This document shows, piece by piece, positions 46,549 through 55,600 of a stretch of DNA of 64,000 nucleotides. Numbering within the stretch: position 1 is the first letter of the stretch; every line of letters starts with the position of its first letter. The position numbers were made by a program, and so were the translations under genes. This DNA is from Planctomycetota bacterium. Its GTDB lineage: Bacteria > Planctomycetota > UBA1135 > UBA2386. The stretch is from the NCBI GenBank assembly GCA_020638655.1, contig JACKIC010000003.1:434001-498000 (forward strand). Direction: 5' to 3'. The notes under the pieces are model-generated. The model worked only from the letters and a program-made list of their open reading frames with translations, searched no databases and had not been told where the DNA came from.

Positions 46549-48045
46549 TTACGTCGGCGTGGCGGCGGGCAGCGTCACGGTGAAGGTGGTGCCGGCGCCG
46601 ACGGTCGACGCGACGTCGATGCGGCCGTGGTGCGCTGCGACGATGCCGTAGGTCACGGACAGGCCCAGGCCGGTACCCGGCTTGCCGGCGTCCTGGCCGC
46701 GCGTGGTGAAGAACGGCTCGAACACGTGCGGCAGGTGTTCGGCGGCGATGCCGCTGCCGGTGTCGGCGACGACGATCTCGACCTCTTCGCCGCGCGCACG
46801 CACGGCGATGCGCAGCTCCCCGCCCGAAGGCATCGCCTGCAGCGCGTTGAGCAACAGGTTGACCACGACCTGGTGCAGGCCGCCGCTGTCGCCGTGCACC
46901 AACAGGCCCGGCGTGAGGTCGCGCTGCACCTGCACGCCTTGCCGCCTCGCGCCCGGCTCGCAGAGCCGCAGGGCGTCCTCGACCACGAGGGCCGGATCGA
47001 GGTCTGCACGGGAGTCGATCGAACGGCGCGCGAAGCGCAGCAGCTGCTGCACGATGCCGCTGGCGCGTTCAGCGGCGCGCAGGATCACCTGCATGGTCTC
47101 GCGCCGCTCTTCGTCGCGTTCTTCCACGAGCAGCTCTTCGGTGCAGCCGCGCATGCCGCCGATCACGTTCTGGAACTCGTGGGCGATGCCGCCGGCCAGC
47201 GTGCCCAGCGCGGCGAGGCGCTCGGTGGCGGCGAGCTGGCGGTGCGAGCTCTGCAGTTCGGCGAGCGCCTGCTGCAGGTGTTCGGTCTTGCGCGCGACCT
47301 CCTGCTCGAGCGTGCTGTTGAGGCCTTGCAGGGCGGCGCGCGACTTCTGCAGCTCGGCCTGCATCTGCGCGAAGTCGCGGGTCAGGTCGCCGATCTCGCC
47401 GCCGGTCGGGGGCGGCACCTCGGCGTCGAGGTCGCCTGCCGCGACGCGCTGGGTGGCGCGGCGCAGGGCGCGCGTCGGGCGCACCACGAGCCGGCTGAGC
47501 CCGAACCACAGCACGACCAGCGAGAACAGCAGCGCCGCGGCGACCAGCGTGATGTGGGTGGTGCGCAGCTGGGCGGTGGCGGCGTCGACGAGCCGTTGCT
47601 GCTCGGTCTGCAGCGCGGCGAAGCGCGCCGTGATGTCGCGCTCGGCGCGGCGCTGCATCTCGGCGGCCAGCACCTCGACGTTGCGCTGTTGACGGGCGCC
47701 GCGCTCGCTGTCCTCGCGCTCGATCTCGCGGCGGATCGCAGCCACGTCGCCGCCCAGCGCCTCGAGGGGCAGATCGCGCAGGGTGCGCCGCCGAGCCCGG
47801 GTGCCCTGGTCGATCAGGTCGACGAGGACCTTGCTGGTGGTCTGCGTCTGCTGGTGGGCGAGCTCGTGCATCGCCGCGAAGTTGCGTTCGCGCAGCTCTC
47901 GGCCCTGGTCGCCGAGCGTGGTCGCGGTGCGCGGGGCGACGAACAGCAGGAGCACCGCCGCCAGCGCCGCCGCCGAGGTCAGCAGCGCCAGCACCAGCAT
48001 GCTCGACAGACGCAGCCCGCCGCGCGGCGGTTCAGCGGCCGCCAT
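46549..48045 (-). CDS. Sensor histidine kinase with HAMP domain
   Basis: 498 residues. Membrane helices at about 15-37 and 165-190 enclose a ~125-residue helical extracytoplasmic domain; then HAMP (RLVVRPTRALRRATQRVAAG), a coiled coil, HisKA with the phospho-His in GGIAHEFQN, and the ATPase domain with NLLLNALQAM, DTGSGI and GTGLGLS. It phosphorylates the NtrC-type regulator. Its start overlaps the 3' end of the upstream binding-protein gene by 14 nt, which suggests that the binding protein delivers the signal. 107 bp separate it from the regulator gene. Confidence 0.93.
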   Translation of the reverse strand: MAAAEPPRGGLRLSSMLVLALLTSAAALAAVLLLFVAPRTATTLGDQGRELRERNFAAMHELAHQQTQTTSKVLVDLIDQGTRARRRTLRDLPLEALGGDVAAIRREIEREDSERGARQQRNVEVLAAEMQRRAERDITARFAALQTEQQRLVDAATAQLRTTHITLVAAALLFSLVVLWFGLSRLVVRPTRALRRATQRVAAGDLDAEVPPPTGGEIGDLTRDFAQMQAELQKSRAALQGLNSTLEQEVARKTEHLQQALAELQSSHRQLAATERLAALGTLAGGIAHEFQNVIGGMRGCTEELLVEERDEERRETMQVILRAAERASGIVQQLLRFARRSIDSRADLDPALVVEDALRLCEPGARRQGVQVQRDLTPGLLVHGDSGGLHQVVVNLLLNALQAMPSGGELRIAVRARGEEVEIVVADTGSGIAAEHLPHVFEPFFTTRGQDAGKPGTGLGLSVTYGIVAAHHGRIDVASTVGAGTTFTVTLPAATPT

Positions 48046-49039
48046 CGTCGGGCTCCGGTTCGAGGATCTCGTCGGCGAGTGCGAGCAGCGACAGCGGCAG
48101 TTCGAAGTCCTGGCGGCGCGCGGCCGCGAGGTTGGCGACGATCAGACAGCCGCTCATGCGGTCGACGGACAGCTCGTGCGGCTGCTTGCCGCGCTGCAGG
48201 ATCGACAGCGCCATCGCCGCTGCGCGACGGCCGTGCAGCGGATAGTCGGGCACCGCGCCGACGATCGCGGCGTTCGCGGCGCTGCCGCGCAGGGCGCCGG
48301 CGGCGGTGGTCACCAGCGGCACGTGTTTGCCCGCGAGCGCCCGTTGCACCAGGTCGAGGTTCTTGTAGACGGTGATGTCGATCGGGATCCAGATCGCGTC
48401 GACGTCGCGCAGCAACAGTTCGCGCACGGCGGGTTCGACCAGGTCGACGTGCGGCACCACGGCGTCGAACACCAGCACCTCGGGCGCGCCTTCCTTGGCC
48501 AGATAGGCGCGCATCGCCGCGAGCTCGGCGCGGCTGACGACGCTGTCCTTCTCCGAGCGCAGCACGCCGAGTCGGCGCAGCTTCGGCACGGCCAGCTGGA
48601 ACACCGCGAGCACGCTCTCGGGGGCGATCCAGTTGCTCGCACCGCAGAGGTTGCCCTGCGTGCCGCTCCAGGTCGGCACCAGCTCGGCGGCCACGGGGTT
48701 GCTGACCGCCGCGAACACCACCGGCACGTCGCGCAGGCGCTGTTGCGCCAGCAGCGCGGCCTGCGTGCCCAGCGCGAACACCAGGTCGCATCCGGCGGCG
48801 CGCAGGTCGAGCAGCATGCGGTCGGCGAGCAGCGCGTCGCCGCCGGCGTTGCGTTCGACGTACTGCGCCTTCAGCCCGGCCTGCTCCAGACCGGCGCGGA
48901 TGCCCGCGAGCGTCGCCTGGTCGTTGGGGGAGTCGTGCCAGCAGAACACGCCGAGCTTGAAGGTCTTGGCAGGTTGCTGCGCGGCGGCGCCGGCCGCGAG
49001 CGCGGCGAGCAGGCAGGCGATGGCGGACGTGCGGATCAT
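48032..49039 (-). CDS. ABC-type substrate-binding protein (ABC_sub_bind/TrpX-like)
   Basis: 335 residues with a signal peptide (about 1-20, GAAAQ). The fold follows the PF04392 type: KLGVFCWHDSPNDQATLAGIRAGL, DLVFALGTQAALLAQ, VPVVFAAVSNPV, DAIWIPIDITVYKNL, AIVGAVPDYPLHGRRAA. No permease or ATPase gene lies nearby; instead it overlaps a histidine kinase gene. It most likely binds a small ligand (the TrpX group binds aromatic amino acids) and reports it to the kinase. Divergent 103-bp gap to the small lipoprotein gene. Confidence 0.87.
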   Translation of the reverse strand: MIRTSAIACLLAALAAGAAAQQPAKTFKLGVFCWHDSPNDQATLAGIRAGLEQAGLKAQYVERNAGGDALLADRMLLDLRAAGCDLVFALGTQAALLAQQRLRDVPVVFAAVSNPVAAELVPTWSGTQGNLCGASNWIAPESVLAVFQLAVPKLRRLGVLRSEKDSVVSRAELAAMRAYLAKEGAPEVLVFDAVVPHVDLVEPAVRELLLRDVDAIWIPIDITVYKNLDLVQRALAGKHVPLVTTAAGALRGSAANAAIVGAVPDYPLHGRRAAAMALSILQRGKQPHELSVDRMSGCLIVANLAAARRQDFELPLSLLALADEILEPEPDDGGR

Positions 49040-49142
49040 TGGCGTGGGCGTCGCGGCTCGCGGGGAGAACTCCGTATGGCGATCGCCGGCGCGTTTCCTA
49101 GCCTATCCGCTCGCCTCATCCCAACGACCGAAGGAAGAACCG

Positions 49143-49562
49143 ATGAAGTTCGCACTCGCCCTGCCCGCCCTGTTCGTCGTCGCCGCCTGCCACAGCACTC
49201 CGGCCGCGCCGTGCCCCGACACCCAGGCCGTCGTCACCAAGGTCGCCGCGGCGCACGGAGACGTGCTCCGCCTGACGGTGCACGCGGTGCCGCCGGGCGG
49301 CGGCGCGATGTGCGGGATCGCCAGCACTTCGCCCGAGCGCCTCGGCAGGGTCTCGGACAGCGAGGACCACCGCGCGATCGACACCGGCGAGATCGTCGTG
49401 CTCGACGAACCGGGCGCCGTCGACTACTCGGTGCCGGTGCGTCAGAAGGACGGCAAGTTCACCGCGGTGGTCGGCGTGACGCTGAAGTCGGGCGGCGACC
49501 CGGCGGCGCTCAGGGCGAGCGCCGTGGCGATTGCCGCCGAGGTCGCCGGTCAGATGAAGTGA
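49143..49562 (+). CDS. Small lipoprotein of unknown function
   Basis: 139 residues. Signal with a good lipobox (FVVAAC). The mature part is a compact mixed alpha-beta domain with PGGGAMCGIASTSPERLGRV, VVLDEPGAVDYSVPV and DGKFTAVVGVTL, somewhat like small PAS/Cache-type folds, but I cannot name it. GGAAGAA lies 5 nt before ATG. A TAGCCT box is at 49099-49104. It ends in a hairpin-bearing convergent gap. Confidence 0.65.
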   Translation: MKFALALPALFVVAACHSTPAAPCPDTQAVVTKVAAAHGDVLRLTVHAVPPGGGAMCGIASTSPERLGRVSDSEDHRAIDTGEIVVLDEPGAVDYSVPVRQKDGKFTAVVGVTLKSGGDPAALRASAVAIAAEVAGQMK

Positions 49563-49575
49563 GGCGCGCCCGCCG

Positions 49576-49604
49576 GCCGGGCCCGATTCATGCCGAGGCC
49601 CGGC
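49576..49604. terminator. GC-rich hairpin between convergent genes
   Basis: GCCGGGCC (49576-49583) pairs with GGCCCGGC (49597-49604) around a 13-nt loop. It lies between convergent stops (49562 and 49620) and could act in both directions. No T-run. Confidence 0.4.
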
Positions 49605-49619
49605 TCGCCGCGACCCGGC

Positions 49620-51500
49620 TCACTGATACGTGTAGGTGCCGACGGTCGTGCAGCCCGTCGCTCCGCTGATCACGACCGGGGCCGGCCCGACCGGTCCGGG
49701 CGGCGTGTAGCCCGAGATCGAGGTCCGCGTCTGGCCGAGGATGCTCGCCGGCGGCAGGCCGCCAAAGGTCACGAGGGCCCCGTCGAGGTTGTTGCCGAGG
49801 ATGTAGAACAACGCGCCGCCCGCCGCGGGGCCGCTCGAGGACATCGTCGTGATCGTCGGGGTGCCGTTCAGCGACGCGGTGGCCGTGCCGCCGCCGGGGT
49901 TGGTCAACGTGATCGAGCTGTCGCACAGCACGCCGGTCGGCATCACGAACGTCAGCGTCGTCGATGTCTGCGAGACGATCGGTGTCGGCACGCCTGCGAC
50001 CTGCAGCTGCATGCCGAAGAAGAAGTTGGTGCCGGTGACGGTGACGATGGCGTTCGGCAGCGGCGCGCTCGGCACGATCGGGTTGATGGTCGGCGCCGGC
50101 GGCGTCTGCAGCGACAGCTCGAGGCCGCGCGAGGTCGTCACCCCGCCGCCGAGTTCGAAGTGCGCGCTCTGCGCGGTCAGCGTCAGACCCGAGAGTCCGG
50201 CGACGTTCGGGATCGCGAGGGTGAAGGGCACCGAAGGGCCGGAGGGGATGATCTGCGTGACGGTGCTGTTCAGGTCGGTAAGGAACTCGGCGCCGACCAG
50301 GGTGATGGAGCCGCGCCCGAACGAGACCAGCATCGCCGAGAGCGCGGCGCTCCCCGGGCTCGAGGTGGTCGTCATCGAGAAGATGGTGTTGCCGAGCATC
50401 GGCGCGCCGCCCGGGTTGGGCGCGAGCGCCCACTCGTAGTGGTTCTGGCCGGGGGTGGACCTGCCGTAGGTCGCCATCGTCTGGCGCACTGCGACGCCCG
50501 AGGCGCCGCCGGACACCAGGCCGAGCGGCACGAGTCCGCTGCCCTGATCCCACCGGTAGATCCGGGCCGCGCCCGAGTCGCAGAACACGATGTCGCCGCT
50601 GACGTTCTCCATCGTGATGCCGTTCATGTCGTTGACGCCGATGCTGACCGGGGTCACCGTCGCCGGGCTCTGCGTGATGTCGATGCGGAACAGCTTGCCG
50701 GCGGCGCCGACACAGCCGGCCAGGATCGTGCCGTCGCCGTCGATCGTCAGGTTGAGCACGCCCGAAGGCAGCGTCGCGACGAGCGCGGGCGTCGCCGGCG
50801 TCACGCCGTCGCCGGGCACGGGCACGCTGTAGACTTCCGACAGCGTGTTGTTCTGCCACATGCCGAAGTAGGCGATGCCGCGCTCTTCGTCGACCGCGAG
50901 CGCGTTGATGTAGCCGATCGGCAGGGCAGTCATCGGCACCGGCGTGATCGTGCCCGGTGTTCCGGGGCCACCGAGCCGCGGCCGCAGGACGCCGACCAAA
51001 TGCGACATCATCGCGCCGCTGCCGAAGGCGCTGCCTCTCACGGTGAACACCACGTCGTCGCCGAGCCACGCCATCTGATCGACCCAGCCGCCGCCGCCGG
51101 GTGCCATGCCCAGGGTGTAGACGCTGTCGTTGACGACCGAGGTGCCCGAGAGCGTCAGCACGTGGATGTCGGTGTCGTAGCCCGGCAACGCGTGCTCTCC
51201 CACGATCAGGTTGCCGGTGCTGCTGTCGACCAGCACCGAAGCCGCGCCCTCGGCACCGAGCCCGGAACTGCTGCCCGTGAGGTCGGTGCCGAGCCCCGTG
51301 ATGCTCGTCGCGGTGCCCGGCGCGCCAAGGTCCATCACCGACAGTCCGCCGAGCGGTGACGTGGTCTGGCCGCCCTGGAAGCGCGACGCGACGACGCCGT
51401 TGATCGGGACCTGGGCGATCGTCGTCGCGGCGAGGCCGAACGCGGCGCCCAGTGACAGCGCCGAGCGGCAGAGAGACGGGCGAGAGAGATCGAGTTGCAT
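49620..51500 (-). CDS. Secreted propeller-like protein with IPT/TIG domains
   Basis: 626 residues from ATG 51500, signal peptide about 1-29 (TTIAQV). Residues ~30-415 align with the protein at 38780-40162 through the propeller (INALAVDEERGIAYFG, LNLTIDGDGTILAG) and the shared domain (WALAPNPGGAPMLGNTIFSM ... LSGLTLTAQSAHFE). From about 445 two IPT/TIG Ig-like domains follow (PTINPIVPSAPLPNAIVTVTG and TITTMSSSGPAAGGALFYILG). IPT domains occur in surface and adhesion proteins. It is preceded by a 440-bp gap with a MITE. Function unknown. Confidence 0.75.
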   Translation of the reverse strand: MQLDLSRPSLCRSALSLGAAFGLAATTIAQVPINGVVASRFQGGQTTSPLGGLSVMDLGAPGTATSITGLGTDLTGSSSGLGAEGAASVLVDSSTGNLIVGEHALPGYDTDIHVLTLSGTSVVNDSVYTLGMAPGGGGWVDQMAWLGDDVVFTVRGSAFGSGAMMSHLVGVLRPRLGGPGTPGTITPVPMTALPIGYINALAVDEERGIAYFGMWQNNTLSEVYSVPVPGDGVTPATPALVATLPSGVLNLTIDGDGTILAGCVGAAGKLFRIDITQSPATVTPVSIGVNDMNGITMENVSGDIVFCDSGAARIYRWDQGSGLVPLGLVSGGASGVAVRQTMATYGRSTPGQNHYEWALAPNPGGAPMLGNTIFSMTTTSSPGSAALSAMLVSFGRGSITLVGAEFLTDLNSTVTQIIPSGPSVPFTLAIPNVAGLSGLTLTAQSAHFELGGGVTTSRGLELSLQTPPAPTINPIVPSAPLPNAIVTVTGTNFFFGMQLQVAGVPTPIVSQTSTTLTFVMPTGVLCDSSITLTNPGGGTATASLNGTPTITTMSSSGPAAGGALFYILGNNLDGALVTFGGLPPASILGQTRTSISGYTPPGPVGPAPVVISGATGCTTVGTYTYQ

Positions 51501-51612
51501 GGTGACTCCGAAGTGGCAGGAGGAAGGCCGGTTCGCCGACCGAGGTTCCGGGGTCATTCGTCAGGCCTCGCGATCTCCGCCATGGTTTCCGCAGAGCTCG
51601 ACCACGCGGGGA

Positions 51613-51723
51613 ACTGATTCCTTGCGTGGCGTACGCCGCGCGACTGGCGGAAAGTGACGCCGGAGAGCCCGTTCTGCGGCCCTGATTCGGCACGTGCGCC
51701 GGTGCACCACGGAAGGAATCAGT
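51613..51723. mobile_element. 111-bp MITE sharing ends with the insertion sequence
   Basis: ACTGATTCCTTGCGTGG (51613-51629) and CCACGGAAGGAATCAGT (51707-51723) are inverted with one mismatch and match the IS ends at 42755/43977. Internal bases next to the ends also agree (GTAC; CGCCGGTGCA). It has no coding capacity. The remainder of the gap (51501-51612 and 51724-51941) holds only a -10-like box near its end. Confidence 0.82.
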
Positions 51724-51928
51724 CTCGGGCGGGAGCTCGCCAGGTCGCGCTCGGAGGGCGGATCGGGCCTTCCGGCTCCGGACTCAGGAGCCCGCGGCGC
51801 GCAAAAGCACGCCGCTGAGGGCATTGTCGGTCCGGCTGGAGTCGGATCGGCGTGCACGCGTCGTGGACGCGGCGCGGCGGCGAGCAACGCGGCATGCCCC
51901 ATGGGCTCGCCTCCTGCCGGGAGCGGCC

Positions 51929-51934
51929 TAGAAT
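51929..51934 (+). promoter_or_regulatory. -10-like box (TAGAAT)
   Basis: TAGAAT lies 7 nt before GTG 51942, so the transcript would start almost exactly at the start codon. No clear -35 at 17 nt. Confidence 0.4.
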
Positions 51935-51941
51935 CGCGCGG

Positions 51942-52538
51942 GTGTCCGAAGCCTCTCCAGCCGACCGGCCGCCGATCACCCAAGCCTTGCAGCGGCTTGC
52001 GGCTGGGCATCCCGGGGCGGCCGACCAGCTGCTGCCGCTGGTCTACGACGAGCTGAGGCGGCTGGCGAGCAGCCGCCTCGTGGGGCAGGGGCCCGGGCAG
52101 ACCGTCGAGGCGACGGCGCTGGTGCACGAAGCGTGGCTGCGGCTCGGCGGCGCGGACGCCGTGCATTGGGACGACCGCGCGCACTTCTTCGGCGCGGCGG
52201 CGCGGGCGATGCGTTTCATCCTGGTCGACCACGCGCGTCACCGGGCCCGGATCAAGCGCGGCGGCGATCAGAAGCACGAGCCGCTGCCGCCGGATGTCGC
52301 CGTGCCCGAAGTGGCTGGCGAGGTCGATGTCGAGGCGCTGGACCTGGCCCTCACGCGGTTCGAGGAGGAACACCCCCGGCCCGCGCGACTGGTGATGCTG
52401 CGCTACTTCGGCGGGCTGCCCATGGAGGAGATCGCGAAGCTGCTGCAGGTCTCGCTGCGCACGGCCGAGCGCGACTGGCTGTTCGCGCGCTCCTGGCTGC
52501 GGGCCCGACTCGAGGGCTGCGGCGGATGTGGGGAGTGA
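51942..52538 (+). CDS. ECF-type RNA polymerase sigma factor (TIGR02999-like)
   Basis: 198 residues from GTG 51942. Region 2 has LLPLVYDELRRLASSRL, TALVHEAWLRLGG and HFFGAAARAMRFILVDHARHRARIKRGG, the pattern of the planctomycete ECF group TIGR02999. Region 4 has RYFGGLPMEEIAKLLQVSLRTAERDW. The upstream frame is open to 51852 but unconserved. A Ser/Thr kinase follows 135 bp downstream, and kinase control of the sigma is likely. A MITE lies 218 bp upstream. Confidence 0.88.
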   Translation: MSEASPADRPPITQALQRLAAGHPGAADQLLPLVYDELRRLASSRLVGQGPGQTVEATALVHEAWLRLGGADAVHWDDRAHFFGAAARAMRFILVDHARHRARIKRGGDQKHEPLPPDVAVPEVAGEVDVEALDLALTRFEEEHPRPARLVMLRYFGGLPMEEIAKLLQVSLRTAERDWLFARSWLRARLEGCGGCGE

Positions 52539-52575
52539 GTGCGACCGCGCAGGAGAGGTGATTCCGGACGGTTCA

Positions 52576-52593
52576 CGCCACGAATTCGTGGCG
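52576..52593. promoter_or_regulatory. 18-bp perfect palindrome between sigma and kinase genes
   Basis: CGCCACGAATTCGTGGCG has no mismatch and no spacer, 37 bp after the sigma stop and 80 bp before the kinase ATG. It suits a dimeric repressor site or an attenuation structure. Confidence 0.45.
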
Positions 52594-52673
52594 GATCGGG
52601 CCGCGCGGCGGCGAATGTGCAAGCAGTGCGGGCGGCGTGGCGCGCCGGACCGTCACGGTGACCCTCGGATCCC

Positions 52674-55600
52674 ATGCCTCTCACGCCAGAACAGAAGCGC
52701 CGCCTCTACGACCTGTTCGCCGCGGCGATGGAGCTGCCCGTCGCGGAGCGGGAGCCGTTCTGTCTCGGCCAGTGCGGCAGCGACACCGCGCTGCTGGGTC
52801 ACCTGCGCGCGCTGATCGCGTCGGCGCCGCGCGCCGACGACCCGTTCCTGGCGGGCCCGGTCCTGTCCACGCCGCTGCAGCAGAACGCCACGCTGGCCCT
52901 CGTCGCCGAGCGCGCCGGCGACGAGAGCGGCGAGCGCCCGGGGGTCGTGATCGACCGCTACGAACTGCTCGAGGTGATCGGCGAGGGCGGTTTCGGCACG
53001 GTGTGGTCGGCGGCGCAGCGCGAGCCGGTACATCGCGAGGTGGCGCTCAAGGTGATCAAGCTGGGCATGGACACCAGGCAGGTGATCAGCCGGTTCGAGG
53101 TCGAGCGCCAGGCCCTCGCGCTGATGGACCACCCGAACATCGCCAAGGTGCTCGACGGCGGCGTGACGCCCTCGGGCCGGCCCTACTTCGTCATGGAGCT
53201 GGTCAAGGGCGTGCCGCTCACGGACTACTGCGCGCAGCAGGGCCTCGGCGTGACGGCGCGCCTCGAGCTGTTCCAGCAGGTCTGCCACGCCGTGCAGCAC
53301 GCGCACCAGAAGGGTGTGATCCACCGCGATCTGAAGCCCTCCAACATCCTGGTCACGCGACACGGGGACGTCGCGATGCCGAAGGTGATCGACTTCGGGG
53401 TCGCCAAGGCCACCTCCGCAGAGGTCACGCAGCGCACGGCCTTCACCGAGCACGCGCAGGTGATCGGGACGCCGGAGTACATGGCGCCGGAGCAGGCCGA
53501 GCTCTCGACGCTGGACATCGACACGCGCGCCGACGTCTACAGCCTCGGCGTCCTGCTCTACGAACTGCTCACCGGCACGCGGCCGTTCGAGGCCACGGAG
53601 ATTCGGCGGCAGGGCTACCTCGAGCTGCTGCGGGTGATCCGTGAGGAGGACCCGCCCAAGCCGTCGACGCGCATCGGTTCGTTCGGCACGTCGCAGACCG
53701 ACGTGGTCGCAAGTCACCGGATGACGCCCAGGGCGCTGGGCAAGCGGATCCGCGGCGACCTCGATTGGATCGTGATGAAGGCGCTCGCGAAGGATCGCGC
53801 GCGGCGCTACGCCACGGCCAGCGACCTCGCGATCGACATCGGCCGTCACCTGCAGCACAAGCCGGTCGACGCCGGGCCGCCCAGCGCCGGCTACCGGTTG
53901 CGCAAGTACGTGCGTCGGCACCGCATCGGTGTGTTCGCGGGCGGGGCGGTCGCCTGCGCGCTCGTGACCGGGCTCGCCGCGGCGACGTGGGGCTACTTCG
54001 AAGCCGACGCGCAGCGGCAACGCGCCGAGAAAGCCGAGGGCGTCGCGGTCGTGGAGCGGGACGCCGCGCGAGCCGCGCAGGCCAAGGCCGAGGACGAAGA
54101 GCGCAAGGCCAAGGCCGAGGCCTCGCGCACCGCCGCGGTGATCAACCTGGTGATGGAGATGCTCGGCTCCGCGGACCCCGACAAGATCAAGGGCCGGGAC
54201 TACACGGTGCGGCAGCTGCTCGACGACTTCACGCAGGGGGTGACGGGGCGCCTCGAGAGCACCCCGGGCGTCGAGGCGTCGCTGCGGCAGGTGATGGGCA
54301 ACGCCTACCTTGGGCTGGGGTTGCTCGACGATGCCGAGGCCTGCTTCCAACGGGCGGTCGACTGCAGCCGGCGCGCGTACGGCGCCGAGAACGACTGGGT
54401 CGTGGCGTGCCTCACGGGGCTCGGGCAGGCCCTGGGCGAACAGGGCAAGTACCAGGAGGCGGAGACCACGTTCCGTGAGGCTCTGGCGATGGCCAGAAAG
54501 CTGCACGGCGAGGAGCACCCTGATGTCGCGGGGCTGCTCGGCGACCTGGGGCTCGACGTGCAGAAGCTCGGCCGCCTCGACGAGGCCGAGCAGCTGACCA
54601 CGCAGGCGCTCGAGGCCAAGCGCCGCTTGCTCGGCGAAGGGCACGGGCGGGTCGCGTTGTCGATCGACAACCTCTCGGGGATCTACCGCGACAAGGGGCA
54701 GCTCGACAAGGCCGTCGAGCTCTCGCGCGAGGCGCTCACGCTGCGCCGCGCGGAGCTGGGGGACCGTCACCCGCAGACCCAGCTGAGCCTCAACAACCTC
54801 GGCTGTCTGTTGATCGAGGCCGGCGAGTTCGAGGAGGCGGAGACGCTGCTCACCGAGGTGCTCACGATCCGCCGCGAGAGCCTGGGCGAAGAGAGCCCGT
54901 TCGTCGCGACCAGCTACGCCAACCTGGCCTGGTGCCTGCAGCGGCGCGGTCGCGACGACGACGCGAAGGGGATGTTCCGCACCGCGCTCGCCATCTGGCG
55001 CAAGCTCCCGGACGACCCGCACCTCGCCGCCGGACTGGAGGGGCTGGCGGCGATCCTCGGCAAGCAGGGCGAGCGCGAGGAGGCGCTGAAGCTGTATCGC
55101 GAAGTGACCGCCATCAAGCGCAAGATGTTCGGCGACGACAGTTCGCTGACCGCGTTCAGCATCGCCGCGCTGGGCAACAAGCTGTACGAATTCGGCGACT
55201 TCGCCGGGGCCGAGGAGCAGCACCGGATCGCCCTGGACATGGCGAAGAGGCTGTTCGCCGACGAACCCCACTACCAGGCGACGGCGCTGCACAACCTCGC
55301 CTGCGCCGTCGCCGAGCAGGGCCGCTGGGCGGAGGGCGAGCGGCTGCACGAACAGGCGCTGGCGATCCGGCGCCAGGAATGCGGTGAGATGAGTGCCGAG
55401 GTGGCAGGCAGCCTCGGACAGCTCGCGCACTGCGTCTACAAGCAGTCGAACTTCGTCAAGGCAGAGGCGGTCCTGCGCGAGGCCGCGAAGGTCGACGCCA
55501 AGGTCTACGGCGAGGACCACCCCGAGGTCGCGGTGAGCCTGCGCTGCCTGGCCAACGCGCTCACCGAACAGCGGCGCTTCGACGAAGCCGCGCCGCTGTA

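Noticed and set aside
52560..52567. TGATTCC near the palindrome, similar to the IS end
   Set aside because: The match is limited to 7 bp with no continuation to the CCGTGG part in register.
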